From Chaenocephalus aceratus (lineage: Eukaryota; Chordata; Actinopteri; Perciformes; Channichthyidae), in contig CM043800.1 of assembly GCA_023974075.1 (NCBI GenBank), positions 30,512,452 through 30,576,451 on the forward strand: a DNA stretch of 64,000 nucleotides, in the 5' to 3' direction. Both the position numbers and the translations under genes were made by a program. Below are positions 11,795-35,006 of this stretch, in pieces (the first letter of the stretch is position 1; each line of letters starts with the position of its first letter). The notes beneath the pieces are model-generated. The model was not told the DNA's origin, ran no database searches, and saw nothing but the letters and a program-made list of their open reading frames with translations.

Positions 11795-11925
11795 CCAGCA
11801 GGAGGCACCTGGCAGCCCTCAGCCTTACCTGCCCCACCTGTCCAACCTGCCTGCAGGAAGCCCCGCCCCCTCAGCTGCTGCCCCGCCACTCCCTGACAGG
11901 AGCCCCGCCCCCGCAGCACAACAAC
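11795..11925 (+). promoter_or_regulatory. GC-box/E-box cluster upstream of rab25
   Basis: Two CCCCGCCCCC GC boxes (near 11860 and 11903) and CACCTG E-boxes (near 11807 and 11836) stand out from the AT-rich surroundings, about 260-390 bp upstream of the rab25 start codon. GC boxes fit Sp/KLF factors. CACCTG is the ZEB/Snail core, which would fit the epithelial expression of RAB25; that link is inference. Confidence 0.4.
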
Positions 11926-12184
11926 CTGGATACACTCAGCATGTCTTGTTCAAACAAGCCAGCTTTCTATCACGTCAGATAGGGAAGGGTAGCAGAAGGG
12001 CAGAAAACTGGCGACTGGCATTCATGTGTTGAAACATTTCTGCAGCCATTTTTCCTTCCTGAAGCCTGAGGATCTGAGAGGAAGACTGCGGTGAGAGCCA
12101 GTGTCGTCTTACATCCTGCAGGAGTGTGTGAGTGCTGGAGACACGGCAGTAAACCGAGGGGAGGCAACACTGGATGGACAGAAT

Positions 12185-14123
12185 ATGGGGTCAGATGAGG
12201 CTTACAACTTTGTCTTTAAGGGTGAGTGCAAGTTCTCCTGCTTACTTGATCCAAACCCCAGATACATCCCTAAAGTTTGAACGGTTTTATGTTCTGTGAT
12301 GTGCCTTTGTCCTTTGAATTATACTTCCTTGTTTATGATTAACCTGGTTGTTTGCATGCTAGGAACAGGGATATGTGTGGTGTGGTTACAAAATGCAATA
12401 GATATTTAGTAATAAACATTTTACAACCCAATCCGTATAATAAAACAACACATGGTAAAACACAGATAATACAGCTATACGCCTGAATTGATATGAACAG
12501 TTCAGTCAGCTGATTAGATGTTGTATGTTGATGTTTGGCAAGTTTTAAGGTGAGTTTTATTACTACAAAGTTGAATTGTACTACAATCACATTGCAGGTT
12601 CAGCACTTTTCTCTGGGAGTACATGGGAAGCATACACCACATTTTGTTCAAACCAGGATGTGTACTTAAAATCCTTTTATCCTGTCTATTTGAAACAGAA
12701 CAATGTTGTAACATAGAGTTTCTAGTTTAACACCCTGTGTCACAGCAAAGAAACATAGTTCATCACTCGTAAAAGATATCACATCCAGTTTGTAACAGTG
12801 TTCTTTGATAAGAAGCAGCTGCTCCCACTCACTTTATTCATTCTGCACTAAACCTTCATAGCACTATAATAATTTCTTATATGCAGCTTGGTAAGGTACC
12901 AGATGGCTCTTAGCAGAAGTGAAAGTCATTCAGAGAGGTGATTTGGTTCAGGTGGTTTGACATTTGGGTACAAACTGCCATGCTGATAAAAGGCACTGCA
13001 GGTGAATGTGAAATCCAAAGAATCGGTTTCCTCAACATCAAACAGCATCACATGCACTGGTCCCACTGCAACATTAGCAATAGCTTAAGAATCATAAAAG
13101 AGTTTGATATCATTTCCTGTCTGTATCTATTGTCAAAGCTATCAGAAATGGCCAATAATAATCTTTTCAATGGTAAACCTGCACAGATGAGTTAAGTTGA
13201 CAGAAAAAAAACGTGTCCAACTATTTAGTTTAATAGTACAAAAGTGGCACAATATGCTGTGTTCTGCCTCTCAAAAAAGATATTGCTGGCTTGTCTTTGT
13301 TTTATAACATAGTAACCTGCATATCTCTGGGACATTTATAGACATCACCTTGGACTTGGATGGACATGTTTCACTAGTATCTGACATTTTAACGATCCAA
13401 CAATTAATCAATTAATCTAGAAAACAATTGGCAGATGTTTTGATTCTTTCTGTCTCGCAGGAGCAGAGGATTAGCCTGTGGTTGAGTTGCAGTGCCTGAT
13501 GGGGCTGAACAGTCAAACTCAGTCCAGTCCAAGAGTGGCAGGCCCTGTCTAGACTGTATGTGTAATCTGCACCTGGTAATGATGACAATCTCTCAGCCCT
13601 TTTTATAAAAGTAAGGGGAAGTACAGTCAGTACTCTGGTTTAGTTAAAAAGGAACAAAAAAGATAACTTCATATTTTAAAACTTTGGGAAACATGCTTTT
13701 TTGCTGTCTTACTGAAGGTTACACAAGAAGATGGACAGTTATGTTTTACAGTAAATATAAAGCAGTAGTTTAGTTTAGCTTAGCATAAAAACTGGCTCTA
13801 TCCAAAGATGGCAAAATGTACCTTCTAGCACCGTTACAGATTACTAGCATTTAACACATTAAGTCCAATTTGTTTAATCTGTGCAAAGACTTCAGTGTTA
13901 AATTAACAACGCATGCTGTTAAAGAGCCTTACAGTATGTGCAGGACATTGCTACATATCCCCCAGTCTCCAGTCTTGGCTAAGCTAAGCTAACTGCCTGT
14001 GGGGTGTGGAGTCTTATATTTATCATACAGGTGGGTTTTGATTTTTTCTAGTTAACTCTTTAAATAAAAGCAAATAAGCGTAGCCTATTACCCAAACTAA
14101 TAAACTGTTCTTTTAATGTGGAA

Positions 14124-14166
<43 letters not shown>

Positions 14167-17100
14167 GATGCAGTAACGGTGGAGCTGGAAAATTAAACTC
14201 CTTCTGAAGGAGTTTAAGAAGGAGTGCTCCTTCGTAGTGTGTGTTATCTTGCATGTTTTCATTCCCCCAGTGATTCACAGAAAGCTCAGAGAACTAATCA
14301 GTCAAATCAGATTACATGCTCTCGTGCCCCTATATACTGTACTGTACATGGCAACATTGCGGAAGAAGTTTAATTATTATCACTTCACAACAACTAAAGA
14401 GAATCAGTTGCAAAAATAACATCTAAAGACGTAAAATATAGGGCAGAAGTTCAAATATATCGGAAAAATATAACTTTATTGCATATACAATTTATTATCT
14501 TGTGTCAGACACAGTAATGGAAAAATTTATAAAATAATATAAATAGATGGATAATAAGTGCATATTCATAATCAGAAGAAATAAACATACATAGCAATGT
14601 AAGCAGTTGTAAAACAGTAAATAAAAGTAAGCCTATACAAAGGTTAAGGGTCAGTGATACAGTAAGGACGATGCAGGAGTGAGTTTATTTTATGCAAGGG
14701 TTTTTTAGTTTTGCCAACCACTCAACATTTGTATATAATGAGATAACTGGACATTTCTAAAGAAAATATAAGAAACAATACAATAATGAATATTTTGAAT
14801 ACTTGCATATATGTGAATATTGTCGAGGCATGAAACCTTGTTGTTGATTCTACTCCTTAATCACATTTCAACCAGGACTTCAGTGCAGTTATGTTACATT
14901 ACCTGTCCTGCAGGTCATTACAATCAAAACAAAAGGAAAGGTTAATACTCCCTGCGTTGAAAGTGCTTCCCAGTTTTCTCAGAATCAACAAACCAGGCTT
15001 GAAGGCCTCTTGTCCTGCATCGCCATAGAAACCAGTTGTTGGTTTTGTTTGCATAAGAAGTCACTGAGTAGTGGAGGAGAGGAGGGGGAGAGCAGCTCTC
15101 TCACCTCACCTCACCCGCTGAGAGAAAGAGCAGTAGTGGTCTGGCTGCAGAGTGAACAATTACCTTAAACAAGCAAAAGTAGAACAACTTGTAAAACATT
15201 CTTGCCACAATTGCAGACTTCAGGTTAGCCATACTGTAAATCAAGCACTGGGGCCGAGTCAAGTCAGAAGGTGGTTAGGAAAATATTTTGTATCTGTTGT
15301 TTGTGTGACAGGTGAATAGTAAACTAGTGACGTGTTGTTTATTTTTAACGAATTGTTGGTTCAGGGTGGCTTGGAAAGTTGAAGTCAAAGTTCCTTTTGG
15401 ACTGTGGAAAGGAAAACGGTTAAAAGACAGTCCTCACTATTAGGTCAATGAAGTTACTGTTCTGGCACTTTACCTCAGATAACATGACCTTCATCAGTAA
15501 AAAAGGTGTGGCTGATAATGTGTTTGAAAGCATGTAAACATTATGAATGGGTCTTGGTGTAAGATTGCTCTCAGACAGCAATTTATTCAGGGAATTACAA
15601 CCAGTTCAGATCCTCCATCCATTGAAATGGATATTATTCTATTGGATGTTGTTTTTCTAGGAGTCAGATACAAAATATAAATGCAATATGTTTTGGGAAG
15701 TATCACTTCATTCATTGATATGACATATATAACTAGTCCTGATAGATCAATAATCAGAAGGCTATTTAGTGTAATTTTGAGTTAGGCGTTTTGTTGTCAC
15801 GCTCAGAAAAAAAAAATGTAATGCAAATATTTGAAGACTATTGATTTTATAAGTGCATTAGAGTAGAAATCCACCATTACAATATTTGTTTTGTGTTTGC
15901 AACATGATTGGGTTGTGTAAAAAAACCTTTTGAGAAAATAATCCATTGCTAGTAAGAGCCTGGATTTGAAATCACTAAGTAAAAGTAACAAAAGGCAAAA
16001 TGTACTCTTGTGCAGAATATGTAAGAATCAATTATCAACACTCTTAAATACAAATCCCCCTACCAGCACCAATGTGGCTCACTAATTAACATGTTATATC
16101 TTATTTGTTTCATCTGTATTAAAGGAAATGTGTGGTGTAATTTAGTTTAAACACTTGAAACAGCTAGCCTCGCCCTGTTTAATTCCAAAAGCTTGTGACA
16201 TAAAACTCCCGGTTAAACCTTATTTTAACCTTTTGGACAGAGATGGACTAGCTGTTCCCCTGCTTCCAGTAATTTATGCTAAGCAACATGTTTAGTGTAC
16301 AAACATATTGATAGTGGTATCACTATTCTGAAATAATTTAAAGCATATTTTCCAAAATGTCTCCCAAATCCCTCACAACCCTAACTCTATACTTAATGGG
16401 CTGTCGAGATGTCACAAGAACAGAAGTAGGATTATCTCTAAATTCACCAGCTTACACCCTGAGCAATAAGCTGTGACTGTGTCTTATTCAGTTGTGCAGT
16501 GATCCCAGTGCTATGTGTTTCACAGTGTGGTCATATTTTCCCATTCTGTGCCAATTAGGCCAAGCCTTTTTTCTTTTTGAGTCAACCACTAACAACTGAA
16601 ACCCAAACATTAGTCACTGAAAACGCACAGAGGGGGTTTCTGTGTTATTTCCCATCCTTTTGCTCAGTAGCTCGGTTCTTCTGACCAAGATAAAAGGCAG
16701 TGGCAGCAAAACTTGTCCTGCCTGATTTGGAATCACCTTACACTCAGAGACTGTTTTATTTCCTGAAACAAAGGTTTAGTTGTGAGAGGTTTTTACCTTA
16801 AAAGTTTTCAGTCTTTCCGAGAGGGAAGTATGTCCTCCCTCTTTAGGAAAGTTCATACATGTTTTGCTAAAATAGGTTTCTAAAACATCAATAACTCACA
16901 CCACGAGTGATGCATGACTGATAGTTTGTGCTGCACAGCTTCAATGACACTCTTAGCCAACTTAAAGGAAATTACAGGCAAATGCAGACATCCCTGGTGA
17001 AAGAAAACTACATGAAATCTTCCAAATATCGATTGCAAAATCCACATCTCTGCCCCAATGAGGGAAGGTTTTAATCTTGCTTGTACTCTGCTTCCTTTAC

Positions 17101-20100
17101 TTGGCATCTTCACTCTTCAGTGTGAAAAGAAAAAGATAAACCAAAAAATTCACCATATTTTTAGAATTGGCATCTCACCAGTGCATGCTGGGATAGCCTA
17201 CAGCCCCACATGATCCTCGGTTATCTCCTCACCAATCAATAATCTGGTGTAGTCCTCTTTCAGGCCAACAAACCACATTGTTCCCCAGTACTTTACTCAA
17301 CATGCCTTCTCATTGCATTATTTGCGCTGCCTGCTTAAAAACCAATAACCTATTTACAATGAGGGTGTGGTGCTGTTTTTTATTTGTATTAAATAGGACA
17401 TGTCTTAGACAGGTACTAATTAAGATGTATGGAACAACAAAGAAAGGCACGCCTATACTAAAGGCATTGCATATAAAAGACTGTAAAGGAGGAAACTGGA
17501 AAAAACTAAATCTGCTATTATTAGGCTTTGTAAATTAGTCTAGTCTCTTTTATCCAAGAAATACAAGGTTTGGTAGGCCACAAACCAAACTATATTCAAT
17601 AGAGATACTCTAGGAGGTATACATAATATGTTCACTGTTGACATGCAGTATGTATCTGTTTTGTTTATTTGTACATTTTAATGTGTAATACTTGTGAAAA
17701 TGCTGCTGTGACAATATAATTTCCCAAAACCGGGCTCCACAAAAGTATATCTTATATCTCTTATCAAACCCAAATATCTCAAAAGGAAAAAACTTGTGTT
17801 CACTCTGTGTTCTCTGTTTTCTGTCCTCCGCAGTGGTTCTAATAGGAGAATCTGGTGTAGGAAAGAGCAATCTGCTGTCCCGCTTCACCAAAAACGAGTT
17901 CAACCATGATAGCCGAACAACCATCGGGGTGGAGTTCAGCACGCGCACCGTGCAGCTCAGCGGCTTCACCATCAAAGCCCAGATCTGGGACACGGCCGGG
18001 CTGGAGCGATACCGTGCCATCACTTCTGCGTGAGTGTCAAGACCCTCACAGCTCTCATAGATCCATTAGTGTATACATGTTTACTCCTCCACACACACAC
18101 ACACTGTAGATAATAGGTTTTTTATTATTACAAATATCATCATGTCTGTGTATTGTTGCCCAAATATGAGTCCGATAGCCCTTTATTTATGCTGTAACAC
18201 GTCTTGTGGTTGTATTATTTTCAGGATATTTCATGTCAGTAAAGTCATTAACATATGTGTGTAATTAACAATGATATCTAGCTGCATTCATGTTTTTTTA
18301 ATATTTCATTTTAGAGTTTTCAAAATTACAAAAATGATTAATTCTAAAAATGTAATAAAACCACACACACAAGAAAACAACGAAGTAAATAATTATAATA
18401 ATGATAATTACATATATTATAAAAGCACACAATTCTTATATTAGCAGCATTAATATGTAGTACACAGTGCCTGTATGCCCCATTTAGGCTGTGTGGCAAA
18501 CAGGTACTGTAGAGACAACATTTAATCTGAAGCTACACCCAGTTAGTTTATATTAGCTTAGCTTAAAGACTGAAGGGAAACCGCTAGACTCAGTATAGCC
18601 ACAGTCATCATTGGCAAACTAGTTTTTGCACCACTGCTTAATTCATTATTAGAAACAATAGGCTAATGCAACAGGGAGTAACTAAGCCTAAATGTTTTAA
18701 TAACGCAACTTTCAGTAACATCATATAGCCTATGCATTTCCCTTACAGGTTTAGTCATTACTAAATTAGCATACATGTACGTTATGCTAGCAGATGTAGT
18801 TATTTGAAAATTGTACTTCTTTACATTACATGTTACTTGTTAGACGCTTTTATCCAAAGCGACTTACATACTCGATACTGTGGGCAATCCCCACAGGAGC
18901 AATTTGGGGTGAAGTGTCTTGCCCAGGGACACAACGACATGCTGACTGCAGTGGGGTTTGAACCTGTGCTCCCCTGATCCCAACACCATCGCACTAGTCC
19001 ACTGCGCCACAGCCTGCATTGGTTCCCTCTTTAGAACCAAGCCTACAGATATTCAAAGCAGTTGTGTTTTTTTAGATCAACATTTTCAGTTGCTTTCTTG
19101 CTCAATAGTTGTTGTGCAACCTGTATGTCTGCATCCTAAGGCGGTGCTGTTAGTGGCCAATACACACGTAAGAACAGGTATTGAGCTTTAGTTTCCTCGT
19201 ACACTTCCTGAAAAAGAGCCTGCACATTCCTGTCTCCTGCACAGACTGTATATATAAAGGTCTTCTGTCAGTTCCAAACAGGCACAATTGTGTCCAAAAA
19301 TCTAACTGGTTAGGGCAGAGACCTTTATTTAAATACTTAGCCCAGAGCGGGTCTTTGCTGTGTGAGGGTGCTCCAGATTCACTATTTGTTTTAATTAAAC
19401 TAGAAGGATTAACAGTGTGGAAGCTGGTTTTAAAACAATAGTACCATGTCAATTCTGTTAAAACATGGAAAAATCGGAGGATATGCTACGCTGCCGGATT
19501 AGCTCTTTTCTGACAGCTTGGCTTTTTGGAGTAATTACTTGCCGTTTTATTCCAGTGCGCAAATTCTCACTCCCATGAAATTTCCCATTTGTTCTGTAAC
19601 AAGCAGCTACAACCTATTTAAGCAGAATTCATTATATTGCTGGAAGAAGGGATCAGAAATGTGATTGTAAAGCAAGTATTTGATTGGTTCATGACTTTAG
19701 AGCAATCGTCAGTCATTACACATTTTAAGTTGACAGCAAAATAAAACTACTCTTCTTAGTGAAGAAAGAACTATGCTTAAATTTGCCATTATCAATATTT
19801 TGATAGAGCTGAATTTGCTTCAGAAGTTGGTGGAGACCAAAAACAGAGCTGCAATGACTACAAATGTTTGGATTGATTTCATTAGTTGGCCAAAATCCTG
19901 ACACCAAATGAAAATTAAATATGTTAACATAGCTTAATTTAACTGTACAAGCAGCCACACTGTCTCTAAATGTAGCATAACAGACATAAATGGGGCGAAG
20001 CCTGCAAGCTAGTTCAGGCAGTCAACTCGAGCACCAATGATACATTAACACGTGACGCGCCTCGTCCCTCTTACAACCAACCAAACACATTCTCCTAAAT

Positions 20101-21491
20101 CTGCCGCTCTATTTAAGCTGCAAGATCTGCCTGCCTCTGCCTCGCTAATGCTGCTTCTAATAAACATATCAAATGTCCCATGAGGAGTATCTGTAAAGTC
20201 GATCTCCTCTGATCAGGTATTACAGAGGAGCTGTTGGAGCCCTGCTGGTCTACGACATCACCAAACACCTCACCTATGAGAGCGTGGAGCGCTGGCTAAA
20301 GGAGCTGTACGACCACGCTGACCCCCACATTGTGGTCATGCTGGTGGGCAACAAGACTGACCTGGATTCAGAGAGATCTGTGCCCATCGACGAGGCTAAA
20401 GACTATGCCGGTAAAAAGTGTTACCTCTGTGATGAAATTCACTGCATTGTATTTTTATGTTCATCGTTCATAATTAGCTATTGGAAACTAAATGTATGTT
20501 GATTCTAGGGAATGTAAATGTGTCTGCTCATCAAACTGTACAAGTTGTCAATGTGACTCAAGTCAAGTTCACATTGGTGACTCTAAATTCCCTTTTTGTT
20601 GATTCTTAATTGTAAATAAAGAGAGAAAGAGAAGAGGATCAGTGATGACCCCAAAATCCCCCATTTATTTGAAGATAATATATTAAAAGATCAACAGTGA
20701 AATGTTGTGGTTTTGGGACATTAGATAGAAAACGACAATGACTAACTGACACTGCTTATTTGTGCTATCTAGAAAAGAATGGTCTTTTGTATCTGGAGAC
20801 GTCTGCATTGGAGTCAACTAACGTGGAGGCAGCATTCAACAATGTCCTACAAGGTTTTGCTTCAAGTATTTCACTTTTTCCCACTTAAAAGCTGTTACAC
20901 TCATGTGTGGTTCATGTCCGGATCTGCAGAAGGACAAAGTGAGGCATATTATTCTACCTTGAATGTATTTCCCTCTCTCTCTTGACCCACCTAAGACATG
21001 TAAATGAAGAACTGGATGCACATTTTTTCTCAAACATGCCAGAATAGGGCTCTCCCTATGAGCTTAAATGTAACCTTATGAATACCTACATCTTCTCAGC
21101 TCAAGTAGGTTGGGAGAAGGTCTAGAAGGGTCAAGATGAAATTACCTTTGGTGGTCCCATGGCAGCCAGATGATTCACTGCCTTAGGTAGAAACAATTTA
21201 ATGTTGGTAATTGATAACTTTTACCAATCAACTGTTGTAGGATCCTGAAGGTCTGGCTTTTTTTATAGTATTAGCATATGACTATCTTTCCTCTCAAAGC
21301 TTAGGAACACTGCAGCATATTTCTATTCTAGCCTAATGTAAATGTATAATACCTATTATTTTTCTGCCACAGAGATTCACAGGAAGGTGAGCAGTAAGGA
21401 AGTGGTCCGGGGCTCCATCAGTGCTGTGTCCTTGAACAGCTCCGTAAAAGAAAACACAGAGGACAAGAAGCCCTGCTGCAGGAACATCTGA
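12185..21491 (+). CDS. rab25: Rab25 (Rab11 subfamily small GTPase)
   Basis: RAB25 (Rab11c) is an epithelial small GTPase of the apical recycling endosome that directs return of integrins and other cargo to the membrane. Exons: 12185-12221, 17834-18029, 20217-20410, 20773-20853, 21373-21491, giving 208 aa. It starts [12 protein letters not shown]. Seen: P-loop GESGVGKS (17-24), switch I ending TTIGVEF, switch II WDTAGLE with Leu69 where most Rabs have the GTPase Gln, NKTD (123-126), SAL (153-155) and a CCRNI C-terminus for double geranylgeranylation. WDTAGLE is the RAB25 hallmark and separates it from the neighbouring Rab11 copy. Exons 2-4 (196, 194 and 81 nt) match that neighbour in length and phase. 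The 5.6-kb first intron carries several old repeats. The first codon choice is set by agreement with RAB25; an ATG 11 bp upstream is out of frame. Confidence 0.95.
13670..14060. mobile_element. Perciform-type inverted-repeat transposon copy
   Basis: Contains TTTGGGAAACATGC, TTAGCTTAGCATAAA, CTGGCTCTATCCAAAG, CTTCTAGCACC and GCTAAGCTAACTGCCTG in the order of a high-copy percomorph non-autonomous element that I recognise from memory. It is diverged; the outer ends are not sharp. Confidence 0.6.
14124..14164. repeat. (AAT)n microsatellite
   Basis: About 13 uninterrupted ATA/AAT units in rab25 intron 1. Confidence 0.9.
16065..16285. mobile_element. Second, partial copy of the perciform inverted-repeat element
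   Basis: Shares CTCACTAATTAACATGTTAT, then CTTATTTGTTTCATCTGTA, AACAGCTAGCCTCGCCCTG and CTTCCAGTAATTTATGCTAAGC with the family of the 13.7-14.1 kb copy. It is a fragment without defined ends. Confidence 0.45.
18530..18620. mobile_element. Fragment of the same inverted-repeat element
   Basis: AGCTACACCCAGTTAGTTTA then TTAGCTTAGCTTAAAGACTG and GGGAAACCGCTAGAC follow the family consensus remembered from other percomorphs. It lies in rab25 intron 2. Confidence 0.45.
18838..19012. repeat. Dispersed fish repeat (GCGACTTACAT type)
   Basis: Contains TTTTATCCAAAGCGACTTAC, GAGCAATTTGGGGTGAAGTG, CTTGCCCAGGGACACAACGA and GGTTTGAACCTGTGC, a very common dispersed repeat of teleost genomes. The internal GGTTTGAACC resembles a tRNA B box, which suggests SINE ancestry, but no full tRNA fold or A box was found. 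It lies in rab25 intron 2. Confidence 0.6.
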
Positions 21492-22146
21492 CCACAATGT
21501 CCTCCAGGAGCCAAGGGGCCTCAGGGCGGGTGACCTTCAGCCACAAACCTGTACAAAATCTCAATGAGAGGCAGGGAAGCGGCATCTGCGGGTGCCTAAA
21601 TGAATGGTCCTGGCTTAAGAGATGGCGCTTTGAAATGGCTGATTTACATGTTTTACAGGCTGTATGATGTATTCAAAAGATGATTGTGAATGACAGTATA
21701 TGGAGACCAACATCAATCCTTGAAGAGTCACTGCTGACTATTGAACAAAGTTGAAAAGTAAAACACTTAACCATGTTACCTGCAAGATTATATTTGTATA
21801 TAATCCATGCACATAATTGGAGAAACCCAAATACATAATGATATTTGTAAATGTTAATGACTCATGACTGTTTTATGTTTATTGGTTGGTGACACTATTA
21901 GTCTTGGGACGGCGTTATCTCTGTGCCTTTGGTAAAGAATGGTCCAGTGTACTTTCTGCTAAGGTAAATAAGACAGGAAGCGTTGAAGCACCTTTACTTA
22001 ACATTTAGGGAATTCGACCAGCTCTTATCACTGCTGCCATTTCCAGGTCATTTCAATCCGTCAGGAACCTTCACAAGCAAAAAAAATGCTTGCTGTCACT
22101 GCTGTGTGTGTGCTTGAGCTTATGATTAAGGATGAGAATGTTGAGA

Positions 22147-22152
22147 AATAAA
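22147..22152 (+). terminator. Candidate poly(A) signal for rab25
   Basis: AATAAA about 655 bp after the rab25 stop, followed by a GT-rich stretch (GTGTTTTATTTGTGTC). The following 22.2-24.0 kb is AT-rich spacer in which I see no gene. Confidence 0.45.
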
Positions 22153-24049
22153 TAATTTATAAAGACAGCTGGACTACTGTGTTTTATTTGTGTCTGATAA
22201 TAATAGAAAGGTGTTTTTCCAGAAGACATTTTGATATGTTTAAATAATAAATAATGATGATAAAGCTGAAATCCATTTTGCTTTAGTCATGATATTAAGC
22301 ATATTGGCTCACTATCACGGTGTAATGAGTTACTGGAAACACTAAAACAGATCAATTGTTAGATTTATAAGTAACGCATGTGCTTTTTTTTACTGTAACA
22401 ATTAAAGTGTATGTTGTAATTGAGGCCCTTAGAATTCAAGTAATTCATAAATACGTACAATTGACTACATGATTTAATTCAAGTGAAATTGTAGTTTTCA
22501 ATGCTTGGCCATTGTCATGTTCTAATCCAGGTCCTTTTTAAACAGTTGTACATGAAATGCTTGGCTGCAGCAGAGGTTCATAACCTTAAAGGAACTCCAT
22601 CATGAGGTTTATAAATGATGTAGACTCCAACATATTAAAATGCAAAGATGTTCAAATAACAAATGAATTAAGACGCACAGTAGCATCTGCGTATGACAGA
22701 CTGGGTCAGGGGTAAGTAACCTTTTCAAGCTTGATATTTATTTTTCTTCTGACTGTGCTGCGATAATTAACTGGCCCAATTAATGTTGATAAACTCTGCC
22801 AGAATGTTGATGCATGTATTTAATGAGTGCAAAAACCTCTTTATAGGGCTCAGGAGATAATGGTATAAATGTGTTTCCTTTCTGCTGCAAATGTTACAGT
22901 GAAACCATTTGTATAGGAATGAGTGGATTCATCTGATAAGAGACACAGGGACAGAAGTTGAACCAATATGATGAGGTCTTTTTCAAACGTAGGATCACTG
23001 TGTTATCCATATCTGATATGATAAATACAAATATTCCTCCCTCAGCACAACAACATTAAAAAAGTATGTACAACTTGCTGTGAAATACTATTTCATTGAT
23101 AAGTTTACACAGTGACTCATTAAATGCTGCAAGCCTTTGCAGAGAGGTTCCCAATCTACCAAATAGAAAATGTGAGAAACACTGGAAACTGTCCAACAAT
23201 GTACCATTTTTGGGTAGACTATTTATTTAATATTATTCACTTTAATTAAAAAATCTATTTCATGCATATATATTAATGAATCTGCATCTTACATTCAAAC
23301 GTAAAAAAACACTTGCAATACTCAAACGTTTAGTGTATATTGGCTAATAATGTTTACAGGCACGTCAGTATAAAATAATAACATTTGAATCATCCTTACT
23401 AATAGTCCAAAACCCGCAGACAATCTATTAGTATCAAGTAGACTTTAACAAAGAAAAACATAAAATCCTCACAATTGAAAAGGTGGAACCAGGAAATAGT
23501 TTGCATGTACTGTAATTGACATGCTTACAAATTAGTGCTTCAAATGTATTTTTCTTAATTTGTAGGCATATTTACGCTGCCAACTTCACACCTCTATAGC
23601 AAATACAGATGAAAACTAGGCTAATGGATGCTTCAGACACATAATATTTATTGGAATGGCCGCATTAAAATACACAGTCAATAGGATATAAATGGGGTTG
23701 GGGATAGGAAAAATAAAACACAGTTAACAATGTTTTACAGCTGGGATGTCTGAACCCCGAAGCAGTAAGGCATAGACCAATCTTACAAAGCTGTACACCA
23801 TCATGTAATCAGTTAAAACACATTTATTAGCAATTAATTTCCATTTACAACAACAGGCAATGCGTTAAATCCACATTGCATCTGTACTTACAGACTGCAG
23901 TGACACGTGTTACAAAGAGATATTTGTGATACCACTGTTTGCCAGATGGGCTTCGCTGCTGTTGCTGCTGCTAATTAACCTGAAGCTTAATATTACCTGT
24001 TGAGGGTTGGGGCCGCATACGTCATCCTTGTAAACGAACAGCAGCTAAA

Positions 24050-24200
24050 TGATGACCGACAGCACGAAGAACCAATCACAAAGAAGTTAGTGACAGGTGT
24101 CGATCAGCTATTGACCATTAAGAGCGAGCCAGGGGCGGGACTAAGAAACTGACGTTACGTCGCAGCCTCGGTAATGGCAAGTGACACAGGGTGAGGAAGA
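24050..24200 (+). promoter_or_regulatory. rab11a-like promoter: CCAAT, GC box and CRE-like motif
   Basis: ACCAATCAC (CCAAT at 24072-24076), GGGGCGGGA (24131-24140) and TGACGTTACGTCG (24150-24162, two CRE-like half sites) lie in a CpG-richer island 290-380 bp before the ATG at 24452. No TATA box is seen. The arrangement fits a constitutive promoter. The ATG at 24174 opens only a short frame. Confidence 0.5.
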
Positions 24201-24451
24201 CGAGTAGAAACTTTTTCAGGTACTAGTTGCTGTTGGTTGTTTGTATGCTTGATAACAACAATAGTGTTACGTTCTTGTACTTATACAGTTTTTTAGCGGT
24301 TGTGTCGTCTGAGTGAGAGTTAACCGTCTTCCGTGTGAGGCTAACAAACGTTAGAGCCGTGACGGTGGTCTGTCGGTGACGGAGCTGAGATATACCAGAA
24401 GTTTGTTCGACTTCGAGTTAAATACGTAGAGACGCCGAAAGAAAAGAAGCT

Positions 24452-33954
<9,503 letters not shown>

Positions 33955-34324
33955 GACCCTACCACTGACCTCCTCCTTCACCTCCAGGCAATGAGACATG
34001 ACACAGACAGACGGACAGGGAGAGACAGGTAGTGATTTACAAGGACACTTGTACTGGGTTTGTCTATTGTCTGATAAAGAATAAGAGGGGGACCAGTGAT
34101 GAAGGGATAGTAAAGAGGTTTAGACAAGGGGTGTGGTGTGGGAGGAAACGAGTGGGAGGCCTTGTACCCAGTGCATTAAGCTTTTGAAAGTGGTACATGA
34201 TCAGAAACTAATCACTATAAAATGAAAAATGTAACACATTATGAGATCCTTTTTGTGTCTTTGAAAGCTCTGTTTACAAGCCAGTAACGCTTTCTCTCAG
34301 TTTTCCACAAGCAGGATATTGGGC

Positions 34325-34330
34325 AATAAA
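34325..34330 (+). terminator. Candidate poly(A) signal for the rab11a-like gene
   Basis: AATAAA about 370 bp after the stop. A second AATAAA at 35479-35484 could end a longer 3'UTR. No other gene is seen between 34 and 35.5 kb. Confidence 0.4.
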
Positions 34331-34981
34331 AATCCGCATCAAAAAGACTGAACTGCAACCCCTGTCGCCACAGTCATTCCCATTTTCCTAAATGTTTAAT
34401 ACTTAGGAATGAACGTCATCTACCATATTTATTGAACACTATATTACGGTCTTGGTTGGGTTTTCAATGTAACACTATTTGGTTCAGATTTTCCACTCTG
34501 ATCACTTTGCAGCAACGGAAACTGTCTTGCTTTTTTTCTGCTATATCATATCTTTGTGTGAAGAAGGGCGACGACTCCTCGTCAAATAGAGGAGCAAATG
34601 CTTAAAGGCATTTTTACTGAATGCACACACTGGAATTTGGTCAAAGTTGGTTGCTTCAATGTGTGTTTCACCAGGCCAATAACATCCCTTCCTACCAGTG
34701 ACATGTCATTTATTTCAGATTGCTTTTGATCTTGCTTTGGAAGGCTTTCCTGCTCTGCGCACATGTTGTACTCTACAGATGAGTCATGCTCTTGCAGCCT
34801 TCCCATCACACTCAGAGTTAACGCTGTGCAAAGCCCGCATCACTGGTGAACGGGTTAACGGGCTCGTTGTTGGCTCTTCCTTTGACTTTGTCAGCCCTGT
34901 CCGAACCTTTGGGTGTAGTGGGAGAGGTTATGAAAAATGGTTTGAACGCGTGGGCAACCCTTTGGTGCTTCTGCTTGCTTA

Positions 34982-35006
34982 GATAGATAGATGGATGGAT
35001 GGAGGG
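34982..35006. repeat. GATA/GATG tetranucleotide run
   Basis: AGATAGATAGATGGATGGATGG, a short compound microsatellite. Confidence 0.7.

Noticed and set aside
17610..18023. 137-codon minus-strand frame
   Set aside because: It lies opposite rab25 exon 2 and continues into intron sequence; a shadow of the Rab exon.
18838..19012. Possible tRNA gene (GGTTTGAACC box)
   Set aside because: Only a B-box-like motif within a common dispersed repeat; no A box or cloverleaf could be drawn.
24174..24195. Alternative first exon of the rab11a-like gene (ATGGCAAGTGACACAG before GTGAGG)
   Set aside because: A donor-like GTGAGG follows, but the peptide does not resemble a Rab N-terminus, and the exon at 24452 fits Rab11 exactly.
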